From Enoplolaimus lenunculus (taxonomy: Eukaryota; Nematoda; Enoplea; Enoplida; Thoracostomopsidae), in assembly GCA_030248215.1 (NCBI GenBank), contig JASANG010002074.1:1-64000 (forward strand): a stretch of DNA of 64,000 nt, written 5' to 3'. Below are positions 46,889 through 58,928 of this stretch, piece after piece. Numbering within the stretch: the first letter of the stretch is position 1; each line of letters begins with the position of its first letter. Below the pieces are notes generated by a model. That model ran no database searches and was not told the DNA's origin. It saw only the letters and a program-made list of their open reading frames with translations. Made by a program: the position numbers and the translations under genes.

Positions 46889-49800
46889 ATGTTATCTAAC
46901 TTGTACCGGAGAACAGCATTTAATTATTGGTGTATAACAGCGATCGGCGTATTGATTACAGTTGCGATATATTTTTACACCAAATCGTCTGGTGTCATTA
47001 TTAAGAAAGGTGAACAACAGACCATTTCGTTTTCAGCGCATATACTTTGTAAAGCGTTCACAAACTAATGTAGCCTAGCTACGCCCCTACACAATGCGCA
47101 ATAATTGACAATTATATATGCTGCGCGTATAACCAGTATTAACTCTCCACAAGATAACAGTCGCATCGGGCTCGAGCGTAAAGTTCTTATCGCAGTGTCG
47201 TACTGAGAAACACTTCACACCCGAAAAATACCGAGTTTGCTTCATTTGTTTAAAATTTGAATGTCTTAGGCAAATTAGAAAAGATTGATATAAGAAAGAA
47301 ATAATCAAAAGTAAAAGCGGACTGACGATTCAACAAGTGTTTTACGTAAAATTGTACAGAAGTAGATGAGTTCGATACTGTTTGAAAACATATTATTATT
47401 ATGCAACTTCCGTAATAACATGCTTTCACAGATAACTTTTGATGAAGTAGTGTGATGGATGGATACTGAAGTTTTTTTGGCTTCAGTGGCCCGGACACTG
47501 AAACTTTTGTGCGATTATACTGCTACAGATGACAGAAAGCTTCACTGATTAGCTTAGTACATTGTAGTCAAAAAGCTTCAGTAAGTTTGTGGCTTCAGTG
47601 TGCTGGCTGCTGCACTTTTTTCTTCGGTGTTCCGGATAGTGAAGCCAGAAAACGTTACTATCCAGCACACAGAATGCTAAAAAAGCTCAGTAGCCAGGAA
47701 ACTGAAGTTTTTTGGTATCAGTATCCAGGACACTGATGCTTTTTTTGGTCCAGTATTCCGGACTTTGAAGAAAAACAAGATGCAGTAAGTTTTTAGTTAC
47801 AACGTTCTGGAAAATGAAGCCAAAACGTTTCAGTGCGGTAGATATATGCAGTTATTTAGCTATTAAAACTGTACGCAAAATTAATTTTTAAATATATATT
47901 AATGTAATGGTAACTGCAAATATTGTTTTCAAGATTTCAAACTCCTGTACAATAGCGATACCTTTGTAAAAACACGTGGCATTATGTTTAAAATAAGTTT
48001 TTGCTGTTTTCATTAAATTGCCATAAATTTGTCGGACTTCAAACTTTCGTGACTAATTTTTCATTTACTTTGTTAAACCAAGTGTGGATAATCACTCTGG
48101 ACAAGAGTATGCAACTTAGTACGTTTGCTTGAAAAAGAATGCACTGGAAGATCGTTGCGTTTTGCCTCACCCCCTCCTTTATGGGGTAACTGCTAAGGAC
48201 CAATATTTGCAAATCAAACTGAAGTTGCCCTGGTTGTATTCTTAAAACCGCGTGCGGTTTCGCTGTGTTGAAGCAGTATGAAACCCTTGAAAAGAACAGG
48301 GGCGGAACAGTATTATAAGCAAATGCCTAAGCCTAAGCACAAGCCTAAAAGCGTAAGAATGAGCATATTCCTAAACCTAAGCCTAAGCGCAATAATGAGC
48401 ATATTCCTAAACCTAAGCCTAAGCCTAAGCCAAACAAAACAAATAGTCTAAAGCTTAAGCTTACTCTTTTCTAGTCTCACAGAAAAACGATCCACCCCTG
48501 ATCTTTACATGGGCCAAAGTGGGAATGGGCAAAAACGCAACGTGCGACGGCACATTTTCTACCACACAAATATATGACAGTTCTATACTTTAGTCAAAAA
48601 GAGGCATCAACTTTTTAATTAAACCCATTGATTTTAGGCAGTTTGTGGTTTAAAAAAGCTATTTGTCATTTCACTGTAATAGGCTGGTGACTGATGCCTT
48701 CACATTTTAGAAAACGCATATCGCAGTAAACGCGATATGCGTACCTGCAAGGTTCAATAATTAGAACACCGAAACCATAATGCTTTGGTATCCTAGATGC
48801 TGAAGCCAAAAGAGTTTCAGTTTCCTGTATACTGATGCTTTTTCGTTTTTCCATCGGGGACACTGAAACTATTGCTGGCTTCAAGGACCGGAATAGTGAC
48901 GTTAAAAATTTTCAGCGTTCATCACATACCTGCTCAAATGTGACCTGGTGTACGCATGATATTGCGGAAGTTGCGTTTCAGCACTGCGATAACGTACGTC
49001 TCTTGATTGATAGCTTAAAATTGACCAAAGTTCAGCAATTCTATCAAAATCGTAGCCAGAATTTCAAAACGGAACAGTATACCTTCAGTAATAATGTTGA
49101 CCGGGCCGGACCAGTTCAGATTACGTCAACGGCCTGGTCTGTTTAATCTTGTGGCCTGATCCGATTCAAATCCGGTCCACCGTCGGACTGCTTGTGACCG
49201 GCCTGGTTTAGTTCGAACATATCTATCAGATGGTGGCTGATAATTATGATAATTGAGATTTTATTGCTCTGATTTTCATGGTTTAAATGCAAAATTTTGC
49301 AAACGGAAAACTGCTTAACGGTGTTTATATGAAACGGTTTCCCTTTTCAACGAGTTTGGATTATGGTTCCAAGCAGTAACATTGCAATTGTTCAATACGT
49401 AACCAATAACTTAGAGCTCTGGTCGACTTCTGATTAGCATAAAGCCTAACACCTCCGGTCTAGACACCAAGCGGTCCGATCCAGCTTTATGCGGTTCAGT
49501 TCGAGTCCGCGGTCAATCCGCGCACTGCTCAGTATTTTGCGGTCCAGTGCATGTCACTAACCCTCTCAGAAAGTGCCTTTCTGGTTTCTTCAGAAATTTC
49601 AAGAGTTGATGTATTCTTTTTGCACCTATTTGTATACATCGCTGAATTTTTTGCTGCCTGCAGGTACGGTCAAGCTAATCGAAAATATATGCCCAAATGG
49701 TTATTTTCGGTGCTTTGATGGCAAACAATGCGTTCAAAATCGTGACGTTTGCGACTCATTTATTGATTGTGGCGATTGGAGTGACGAAGGAGCCGCAGCG

Positions 49801-50678
49801 AACTGTAGTAAGCAAAATATTAGCGCTTCGTCACCTAAAGCCTCTTTCACACCGTGCAGGATTTACATTGCGGCGAAAACTCACAGTTACAATCTCAAAG
49901 TGAACCTTTGTGGCCTCCCTAGAAATGTTTGTTTTGCTTTTCAGTCCTCTCACATGCCATCCTAATGTTGCCTTTGAGGGCCCAACCACGTTGAACTGGT
50001 TACGGCCTTGTTGTGTTTTCTGCAATCTTATTCTAGCGTGCGAGACGGATTTATGGTGTGAAGATCGTAGCAACTGCTTGGGAAGCATCGATATGAAATG
50101 CGACGGCGAAAACGACTGCAAAGATTTTGGCGATGAAAAAGGCTGTTGTATGCTAATGATGCAAAATATTTACAATATAGTTCAAACTCCGCTGATGAAA
50201 CTTGTTTTAAGTCATAAAGACCGTTTGAAATTGAAATACTCATTTTCTAAAAACATTACGTTTTAATGCTTTTGAATTAACTTCCAACGAGTTCCACTAA
50301 CAGATCCAACAAGTAATTGTATAACGTAGACTAAAAATTCACTACTAACGACAGCAAAACTTTCGTAGATTCGTTTGGATTGCTTAGACTGCAAGGAATA
50401 ATAACTTTTAGTGTCTGTCTAAAATAGAATTGAACTTAAAACCCCAAGTAACGATACAGAAGAACCATTTGGAACCGTTTTATAAAAGGTTACAACTTTA
50501 AGCCTTTTAAATACAAATATGGTCAAAGCAGAAATCAATTTATTTTCTTCCAGGTGACGAAACAGAATTTGAGTGCTTCTTGGACAAAGAGTTAAGCTGC
50601 ATCGATAAAAGTGATGTATGCGATGGTTTCGTGGACTGCGACGATGGGGCAGATGAAAAATTATGCAAAAATAATTAG
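46889..50678 (+). CDS. LDLa gene 3: small type II membrane protein with three LDL-receptor class A domains
   Basis: Exons: 46,889-47,009, 49,664-49,807, 50,037-50,147 and 50,554-50,678; GT-AG, all phase 1. The product is 166 residues. Exon 1 (MLSNLYRRTAFNY, then a hydrophobic stretch from WCITAIG to AIYFY) gives the anchor and is unlike gene 2. The three LDLa domains differ from gene 2 by only a handful of residues: four in domain 1 (including DCDDWSDE to DCGDWSDE), a cluster in domain 2 (LENLDL to LGSIDM) and one in domain 3 (DEELSC to DKELSC). All 18 cysteines are kept. Intron 1 carries a family D element with a family A element inside. The function is presumably extracellular calcium-dependent binding; the ligand is unknown. 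Confidence 0.86.
47403..48974. mobile_element. Family D element, copy 2, in intron 1 of gene 3
   Basis: The left end GCAACTTCCGTAATAACATG pairs with the right end CATGATATTGCGGAAGTTGC, showing that the terminal repeats extend further than in copy 1. The interior has CTTCAGT/ACTGAAG motifs. Its right 300 bp are also present in gene 2's intron 1 (24,871-25,160), so it predates the segmental duplication. It contains a family A insertion at 48,288-48,515. Confidence 0.72.
48288..48515. mobile_element. Family A hAT-like MITE nested in family D copy 2
   Basis: Left AAAGAACAGGGGCGGAACAG (outer bases decayed) and right CCCCTGATCTTTACATGGGCC. CCTAAGCCTAAGCC-type repeats fill the interior. It lies wholly inside 47,403-48,974. 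Confidence 0.78.
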
Positions 50679-51090
50679 TTACCATGTAATGGGTGTTTCT
50701 AGGGACTGATTATAATGGAGGCCAGTGAGAGCGCGGCAACGGATCACCTACATTTTAAGGGATATGCTACGGATGATTCTAAAATTTAAACTTGAATGAA
50801 TATATTTTCACCCACGTTTGTGATCAACCATTTGTTGGGTGTCCAACACAAATCGGCCTCAGAGCCTGGTGAAGATACGATCCGCAACTTTTACCTCATG
50901 GAATATATAAATCAGTGTTTACAACCAAGTGTTTTGTTTCAATATTCTGTGCAATATGTTTGCCAATGAAGCTGCAATTTAAAGGAAAATATTGGTAATT
51001 TTGTACACTGTGAGCAAAAACAGTTAAAATACCGCGCTAATGAATATAGCTCAGCGATGTGAAAGTGTAAACTTCAAAACACATAACGTG
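48661..51090. repeat. Segmental duplication, copy 2 (exons 2-4 of gene 3)
   Basis: It matches 24,871-28,280. Introns 2 and 3 and the 3' flank (for example GGAGGCCAGTGAGAGCGCGG after the stop) are preserved. It lacks the family B and C insertions of copy 1, which makes it the uninterrupted form. Confidence 0.88.
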
Positions 51091-51927
51091 TACCTCTGCG
51101 GACGAATCCGATTGGTTCGCGTTCGTGGCCGTGAATCTGCCTTATAAGATACTTGTCCAGAAGTTGACGGTATCCCAGCCGTGATATCGGGTTTTTATCG
51201 TCCTATGCCTAAGCTCCTAATAATGCATGCTTTGTTGGCAAAGATAACGGTCAGAGGCTTTTTTAAAGAAAAGGCGGATCTATCCAAGCCTTTAGGATTT
51301 TACGAGTTATGCCGTCTGATTCGAACCAGGGCATGCTTGATCAATTGAGTAATTTCCGTGCCGCATTGGTTTAAAATTGCCGAAAGTTCAGTCATAAATG
51401 ATTCGTTCCACAACATTTTTCTTTACCGTGGCAGGAAGGCCAGGATAGTTGAAAAAGACGCACTTGGTTCAAAATTGAACAAGACTAAAGTTTTGATTTA
51501 TGATAGCTGTCCACATTATTTACAACATACGTAGGCATGTGTATACCTTAAGTAGGATAATATGCGAGTTGATAAATTAGAATGTTGTCCGATTTGAATT
51601 GACTTGCGCCGACTGATAGCAATAGTAGCTTTAAGTAATTTAGACGTATTTGCTGAAAAATAGTGATTCAGAGTTTTAGACTATGTATGCTTATGAGACA
51701 AATTGCGTACCTGATACTACCTGAACATGGGCTAGCCACAACTACCGCTATATAACTGGGTCTTCGGGAATCGAATTTTACTTTTCGACAACCACAGAAT
51801 TATGAACTATCAACTCCAGAAGCGAGCTTAATGGTGCAAGAATAGGGTCCTGTGCTTAGAGCTCAGCCTGTGTAATTTACCCGCACACATCAGACCCTTG
51901 TTTTATGCGCCCAATTGGTCGGCCTCA
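51091..51927. other. Intergenic
   Basis: No gene. Short similarity to 10,420-10,800 (GGACGAATCCGA and AAGGCGGATC motifs) suggests remains of an old dispersed repeat. Confidence 0.4.
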
Positions 51928-52986
51928 TGCGGGGTTCACGTTATAAATGGTGCAGCTGGGCCACGTTTTGTCACGTTGTATATATTGGGTAACATTTTGT
52001 CTGCGATGTAATTCAATATGATATACAAAAAATAGTGGTTGTCTGCTAACATCACGTATCGGTTTACGTTGTGTATATCAATATCATACGATATTCCCTA
52101 CGTTGTCTGTCAATATCATATCATCATTTTGAAAATGTCTACTGAGTCAGTTGCATAAACTAGGTTTGGAATATCACATGATACTAATCGACATGTGCCG
52201 TTAGTATCATATGATATTACGAGACAATGTAAATAAATACTTATATTTTGCGGAAACTTAAATTATGGCAGGAAAATTCAAATTTGGGCGGGAAAATTCA
52301 AATTTTGGCGGGAAATTCAAATTTTGGCGGGAAATTCAAATTTTGGCGGAAAATTCAAAGTCAAATTTAGACGGGAAAATTCAAAATTTGGCGGAAAATT
52401 CACATTTTTGCGGGGAAATTCAAATCTTGATGGGAAAATTCAAATTTTGGCGGGAAAATTCAAATTTTAGCGGGAAATTCAAATTTTGGTTAAAAATTCA
52501 AATTTTGGCGGCAAATTCAAATTCAGGTGGGAAAATTCAAATTTTAGCGGGAAATTCAAATCTTGTGGGAAATATAAATTTTGACGAGACATTTAAATTT
52601 TGGCACAAAAATACAAAATTTGGCGGAAAATTAAAATTTTGGCAGGAAAATTCGAATTTGGTAGGGAATATTCAAAATTTTAGGGATTGTCCTGTGATAC
52701 GTCTTAAACTACATAATGGAATATCATATGATATTCCAAATCCGTCTTGTTGAATATCATATCATAGATGCTGTTAATTTAGAATGTCATATGATATTCA
52801 ATGATATGTCTAATTATGTCACTTGACATTTGAAACACTTGTATGTTGAGATAACCTGAGTACCCGTGCTTTGTATAGCAATATCACATGATATTCGACT
52901 TTCGTCAGGCCGTATCATATGATGGTAACAAAAATTTATGTTGATGTCGAATCAACATTGAAACAAATCTCAAAACACGTTTTGTT
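51928..52986. mobile_element. Family B MITE, copy 4, with expanded E2F-like minisatellite
   Basis: It begins TGCGGGGTTCACGTTATAAA. The opposite terminus is missing where the LTR element begins. CATATG palindromes are frequent. The middle (52,265-52,690) is a minisatellite of GGCGGGAAATTCAAATTTT-type units. It is a reverse-oriented relative of 31,041-31,847. Confidence 0.78.
52265..52690. repeat. TTTTGGCGGGAAATTCAAA minisatellite
   Basis: About 20 variable units of 15-20 bp. Several contain TTTTGGCGGGAAA, which fits the E2F/DP binding consensus. The long open frame here (52,265-52,753) is produced by the repeat and is not a gene. Confidence 0.85.
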
Positions 52987-53847
52987 TTGCCAGGTACTAA
53001 AGATCTAGTGACTGAATCAAAAGTTATACCTTGCAATACACCACTGCATACTTATTACCAACTTCAAAATCGTTGGCATTCTATAGGACAGGAAATTCAT
53101 GTATCCGACGTACCACTGAATCTAATATGGACTTCAAAATTTAAATTCTTTTCTTTTAATGCCAGCTCAATTGCTCTGAGACATACTTCAAACTACCTAC
53201 CTTATATGTGCCAACTCTTGAATGAAAGACAACGATACCGCGACACACAAGCACAATTAGACAGACTTGTTAATTACACAGCAGGAATGTCTTACGATCC
53301 ATCAGTTGTCTACAACGTGATAAAAGGAACCGGCGACGGTATAGCTACGGTGGTTAAAAGTTGTGGTAAAACAGTTGGCAAAATATTTCATAGTGTTACT
53401 ACCGACACTATAAGTTTAGTCAATGGCTTGCTGCGGGGACCCATACAAATTATTTTCAATCTCATAGTTATTATAGGCCTTATGTTAGCAGTTATTGGGT
53501 TCCTAAATGTCAGCTATAGAAGAGGACTGTTTAAAAAATGCAAACCGCGAAAAACCATGCAAAAAAACCGAACTATAAAAAGTTTTTGGCCCGTGTCTAA
53601 AAGAAATTCACCACCAGAAGTGCCGGAATTACCAGATGTACTAAAACCGAATGAACAAACTTTGAATACAGAAGCACCAAGGAAACCTTCTTGGGCTATT
53701 ATAGACATTTCCGAAAAAGACACACCAACTTGGCCACCAAAATCAATTTGTGGTACAAAAAAGGGTAATTTTCTTATTCCAGCAGAAGTGGCTGAAAGGA
53801 AAATAACATGTTTGTTCGATACGGGGTCAAGTCACACGTTAATTTAG
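52987..53847 (+). pseudogene. Envelope-like plus protease region of the Gypsy-like fossil
   Basis: The first part resembles a membrane glycoprotein end: a long ectodomain-like stretch, then a hydrophobic segment (IIFNLIVIIGLMLAVIGFL) followed by basic residues. After a proline-rich linker the same stretch carries a retroviral-type protease motif (LFDTGSSHTLI). Having an envelope-like part on the 5' side of the protease is unusual for Gypsy elements, where env normally follows integrase. The glycoprotein family is not identified. Confidence 0.6.
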
Positions 53848-54171
53848 AAACCCTTATTTAAATCACTTGGGCTTCCTGAAGCTCATTTACCTACCATTCC
53901 TGCAAAATCTCTGACGGGAGAGTCATTAAAATTTAAAGGAACAGCAATCCTAAACATATTCCTCAGGAAAACACCCATTACTCATGTATTCACGGTAGTA
54001 GACGGAGAATCGTGTCCTTATGACTGTATTCTTGGAATTGATTTTCAGCGTCGTCTTGGATGCATCATATTAGATTATGATCGCAAACTTTTAGCTTTTG
54101 GCAATGAACAAATTTATTTTATAGTCACCGCTCAGAATAAAACTTATGCAGTTAGACTGACCGAGAACATA

Positions 54172-57100
54172 ATGATCCCAGCGTTAACTGACACATACAT
54201 ACCTAACTGTACTTTAAATGCAAATGTTTGTGGTACATACCTTATCGAACCTCAAATGCAAAAATTGACTAAACGAAAATTAACGGGGTATGACGTATTT
54301 ACCGAGGCACACCGTGGAAACGTTAGTTGCGTTCTGCAAAATTCAGGATCAGATAGCTTATTTTTATATAAGGGAACTCAAATTGGCACGGCAACCATTA
54401 CACGTGGTAATGGGATCATATGGTATAGCATGGCACCTATAATACGGGGTAATGCGAACCCGTGTCGTCACACGTCAGCAGATGAAGATGAACCAAATGG
54501 AATTGAACAACAACTTACAGCTTATAAATTTAGCGTGGAGCTTACAGTTGATCAAAAAGAAAAATTAAAGCAGTTACTTCAGGCATATAATTCAACCTTT
54601 GTTGAATCTAACCATGACCTAGGACTTACAGACTTGGTACATCACACCATCAATACAGAGGGGAAAGGACCGGTTAAAAGCAGACCCTACAAAACTTCTG
54701 AAGCAGACAAGCAAACTATTCAATCTCATGTCAATTAAATGCTGGAGACTGGTGTGATACAACCGTCTAGCTTGCCTAAGACGGAACAACAAGATTTTGC
54801 ATCGGCTTTCGCGCACTAAATAAATAACAAAAAAGATACGTATCCTTTACCGAATTGCAGCGACCTATTTGATATTTTAGGTAAAGCAAAATTTTTCACG
54901 TCCTTGGATTTAATGAGCGGGTACTGGCAAGTACCCATGCAGCCTGAAGATCAGGAAAATCTGCATTTATCTTTTTCTGTGGACTATATGAATGGAACGT
55001 TATGCCATTCGGGTTGTGCAATGCACCGTCCACATACCAGAGACTTATGGAACGTATTTTAAGGGGTCATCTTTGGAAATTTTGCGTGTGTTTCATTGAT
55101 AATATTCTAATTTTTTCGCGAACATTTGATGAACACTTACACCACATTGCTCAAATTTTTGACCGACTCACTAAACATAACCTTAAACTAAAGATGGCGA
55201 AATGTGATTTCTGTGAAACTTCAGTCAAATTTCTTGGTCATGTTGTTTCTAAAACAGGATTAGCTGTAGATCCTGACAAAGTGAAATCAGTTGCAAATTT
55301 TACAGCGCCTAAAGATGTTACGGAAGTAAAACAGTTCCTGGGCATGGCAAGTTATTACCGGAAATTTATACCAGATTACGCCACGGTTGCAAACCCACTA
55401 AACAACCTATTAAGAAAAAATGTAGAATTTCAATGGAATGAAAGTTGTAATCAATCATTCCAGTAATTAATACAAGCCTTAACCCAAGCCCCTATTTTGA
55501 TATTTCCGGATTTCCAACATACATTTTACATACATACGGATGCAAGTGGCACTGGTTTAGGAGCAGTACCGAGTCAATACGAAGATAAAACTTACCGCCC
55601 AATTGCTTATGCTAGCAGAACCTTGCAAAAAGCGGAGCGTAACTATCCCGTCATTGAGAAAGAGGCTCTAGCAATAGCTTGGGCAGTGGAATATTTCCAA
55701 CCCTACATACATTTAAAACCATTCACAATCCTAACAGATCATAGACCACTTAAATGGTTGTTAGAACATCAGCATACATGTTCTAGACTGACACGTTGGG
55801 GTTTACGGATACGAGAATATGACATTGTTATTGATTATACCCTTGGCAAAGAGAACATAGTTGCGGATGCACTTTCTAGACTGCCATTTTATATTTGTGC
55901 TGTATGAACAGCGACACAAATAAAGATCAATGCACATCTTTTCCAAACAAACTCTAACCTACCAACTTACAGTCAAACCATTGAACAGCTTCAACGAGAC
56001 GACTATGAAATTCAAACTTTAATAAATAAGCTTAAGCAACGACCATCGAGTCCACAGGCTACAAAATACAACTTTGTCAAAAACCATGTACTTTACATGC
56101 ATTACAAGGGTAGAGATTTAGTTGTTGTTCCACATTCCTTCTCCAGGAAATCCTTAGAATTCACCATGATGATATTTTTGGCGGACACTTGGGTTACAAG
56201 AAGACCCTTGCGAAAATTATGCGATACTATTTTTGGCCAAATATTTCAAAGGAGGTATTTCATTACATAAAATCATGTGCTTCTTGTCAAACAAAAAAGG
56301 GTTCAGTCAATGCCAACCGGGTTCCACTTCAATCGATTCCTGTCACCAAACCCTTTGATAGAATTGCAATAGATTGTTTGAGACCTTTACCTACATCGAC
56401 AAAAGGAAACAAATACATTGTAGTTTTTAGTGAATATTTAACTAAATTTGGTGAAACATACTTGAGTTCGGATATAACAGCACTAACCATTGCCAAACTT
56501 TTGGTCGAAAACTTCATGTGCACCCATGGTTCGCCGCGAGCACTACTCACTGAACGAGGCACAAAATTTCTTGAGCGAACTAATTGCAGAAGTGTGCAAG
56601 ATTCTTAATACACGTAAAATAACACCACTCCCTTTAATCCTAAATGCGATGGTCTCGTTGAAAAATTTAATCACACATTAGCAAATATGATAGCAATGTA
56701 CACAAAGAGTTCACAAACAGATTGGGATCAATATCTGCCTTTTGTACTATTTGCTTATAGAATCAGTGTGCATGAGTCTACTAACGAATCACCGTTTTTT
56801 CTGCTTTATGGCAGAGACCCTTATCTTCCTTCTGATACAACACTGCTACCACTAACTATGGGAAATCAGGACCCGGAGAATTATTCCGTGGAAATTTATC
56901 GCAAACTTGCGCTAGCTTGGGAAGTAGCTTTAAAATGCATTAGCTCCGCTTAAGCGAAGCAGAAACGATACTATGACAAGAAAAGTAAACCGCATCAGTT
57001 TTGCACTGGAGAGAGAGTCTTGCTACATAGACTCAAACGCAAGAAGGGTGTTACCACAAAATTTGATCACCCCTGGAGAGGACCTTATCGCATTTTAGAA

Positions 57101-57220
57101 CTCACATCCACAACAGCGTTAGTGAAACATTGTGATCATCCTGAAAAGCAACCGTTTCGTGTGAACATAAATCACATTAAACGTTTTACGGACCATACGA
57201 ACCACGTATTGAACCGTTAA
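54172..57220 (+). pseudogene. Pol region (RT, RNase H, integrase) of the Gypsy-like fossil
   Basis: Recognisable blocks: RT (PFGLCNAPSTYQRLM and FLGMASYYRKFIPDYA), RNase H (HTDASGTGLGA, then TDHRPLKWLL, then VADALSRL), integrase zinc-binding (CASCQTKKG), catalytic core and a GPY/F-like C-terminus (HPWRGPYRIL). Order and sequence are typical of metazoan Ty3/Gypsy elements. Broken. Confidence 0.88.
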
Positions 57221-57425
57221 AACTTAACGCCAACACTGATTTCAAAGATCACAACGTCGCAGGGGAAGTAAGTGAACAACAACTACCACACACAATTGAT
57301 ACCTCCCATGACACAGACATTCCATCTCGTTTGCAAAATTCGACACAAGCAAGATATAATCTGAGACAAAAAATACCAATGAAATACAAATAAATTAATT
57401 ATTATTTATACAAACGAACTCGAAT

Positions 57426-58324
57426 ATGGCTCGGTCGGAAATCCGCATGCAACCGGAAACCTTACCAACTGACTTACAGGAGCGTTACAGACGGCAACAG
57501 GATCCCACTGTAACATACGAAGACTTTTACAGGTTTGGCAGTGACTGTAGCATACGTCGTAGCTTTCAAAGGCGCGACATAATTATAATACAAGGTATGT
57601 TTTCGTACAACTTGCTCTCCGAATCAGACAACTCAATGAATCTGAATTACGTACACACTACCGGCCACAGCTTGCAAAAAAAATTTTGCATTTTCTATTT
57701 GTTCCCTTAGATTATTCACGCTCTGAACAAAGCAATAAACTGACAGAGATAATACATTTCTTAACTGTCACACCACGCACAAACGTTATTCAAACACTCA
57801 TGAACTATCGGGACACACCACAGGCTAATCTAAATCCTTGGCAGCTATTCATGACAAACATCACAGCAAGCGGGAAGAATTTTTACCAACCATCTCCTAA
57901 CACCAGTGATGCAGCAATGATATCTATACCAGAACCTGCCATTGAGTTAGAGGAGAACTTACTGGATGAACCAGTGAGAGACGTTGGGCACGCTGATAAA
58001 GCAACGAGTACTGACAACGAGCTGGTCAGAGAAAGGAGCACTGAATTGTCACAACGCACCGAAAAGTTGCTCGCACAACTACGACTTCAACTTGTACGGC
58101 TAGAGGACCAAGTATGCAACGAAATGTCGATTGAGCGTGAAGCAATAAGCAGGCAAATGAGCAAACAACATGAGCAAACGACACAAGTCATTGAAGTACT
58201 TGAATCAGTGATAAAACACCAAAGCGAACGATTTAATTTACTTGAAACATCAATTAATGATTTGCAGATTGCCTTTGCACAATTTGCACAGAATTATGCA
58301 ATCACTGCCAAGCGTACAAACTAA
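57426..58324 (+). pseudogene. Open region downstream of integrase in the Gypsy-like fossil, coiled-coil rich
   Basis: The latter half (about 58,000-58,320) has charged heptad-like repeats (for example KLLAQLRLQLVRLEDQV), consistent with a coiled coil. The first part is basic and Arg-rich. I do not recognise a family. It may be a displaced structural gene or an accessory gene of the element. Confidence 0.45.
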
Positions 58325-58486
58325 CTTGCGACGTACACCACTCATTTCGTACAACAAAACTTGCGGAAGCCTCGGACCAAACAATCATTCTGACAGTCAA
58401 AACCATCTAGGAACCAACAATCAATCAACACAACATTTCTGTAACAGGTTACAATTTTAAATTTTATCCACAAAAGGAGGAAGGAG

Positions 58487-58928
58487 TGTGGCGCCAGTGC
58501 AACTTTTATCGATTATTCATACTTGAGTAAAATTTCGATTCTACAAACTGGAAATGAATGGGCATTGTTCAGTGTTGAATAGGCTGCAAAATAGAACGTA
58601 ATGGATGATTTATTTTATAAACGATGGGGCAGTTAAAAAGGTTGTATGAAAAAGTTATAAACTTTAACGGGTGCATATAACGGCAGAGCGCGAAGAGAAC
58701 GGGATATCTAGTTGGAGTTGTTGTATTGCTTTAGTGCAAATGGCCGATTATTCTTACTTACCAAACCTACTGTGAACGTCATATTTTATCGCTTGGAACA
58801 CTGGGTTTTGCTATTTTTTTCGTTCTCGTTGTTTTACAATTATTGCTCAGTTTCGTTGGATTTATTGGTAGCGCATGCCACGATTTGGAACCTTGGGGTA
58901 AGTAGTTAGAACGCTTACTGGCGCTACA
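58487..58928 (+). repeat. 3' LTR of the Gypsy-like fossil
   Basis: It starts TGTGGCGCCAGT right after a purine tract (AAAAGGAGGAAGGAG) and ends ACTGGCGCTACA, giving inverted TG...CA ends over 442 bp. No second copy is found in the window. Confidence 0.82.

Larger units (their letters stand above)
52987..58928 (+). mobile_element. Broken Gypsy-like LTR retroelement with envelope-like region
   Basis: A fossil Ty3/Gypsy-type element. Parts in order: envelope-like region and aspartic protease (about 52,987-54,170), reverse transcriptase (about 54,500-55,470), RNase H (about 55,500-55,905), integrase with zinc-binding and GPY/F-like parts (about 56,120-57,220), a downstream open region (57,426-58,324), polypurine tract (about 58,472-58,486) and one LTR. 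No second LTR or clear gag was found. It is broken, with roughly half a dozen or more interruptions. Age cannot be judged from LTR divergence because only one LTR is present. Confidence 0.85.

Noticed and set aside
52265-52753. 162-codon open frame in the family B copy
   Set aside because: It is a product of the GGCGGGAAATTCAAA minisatellite and lies in a non-autonomous transposon.
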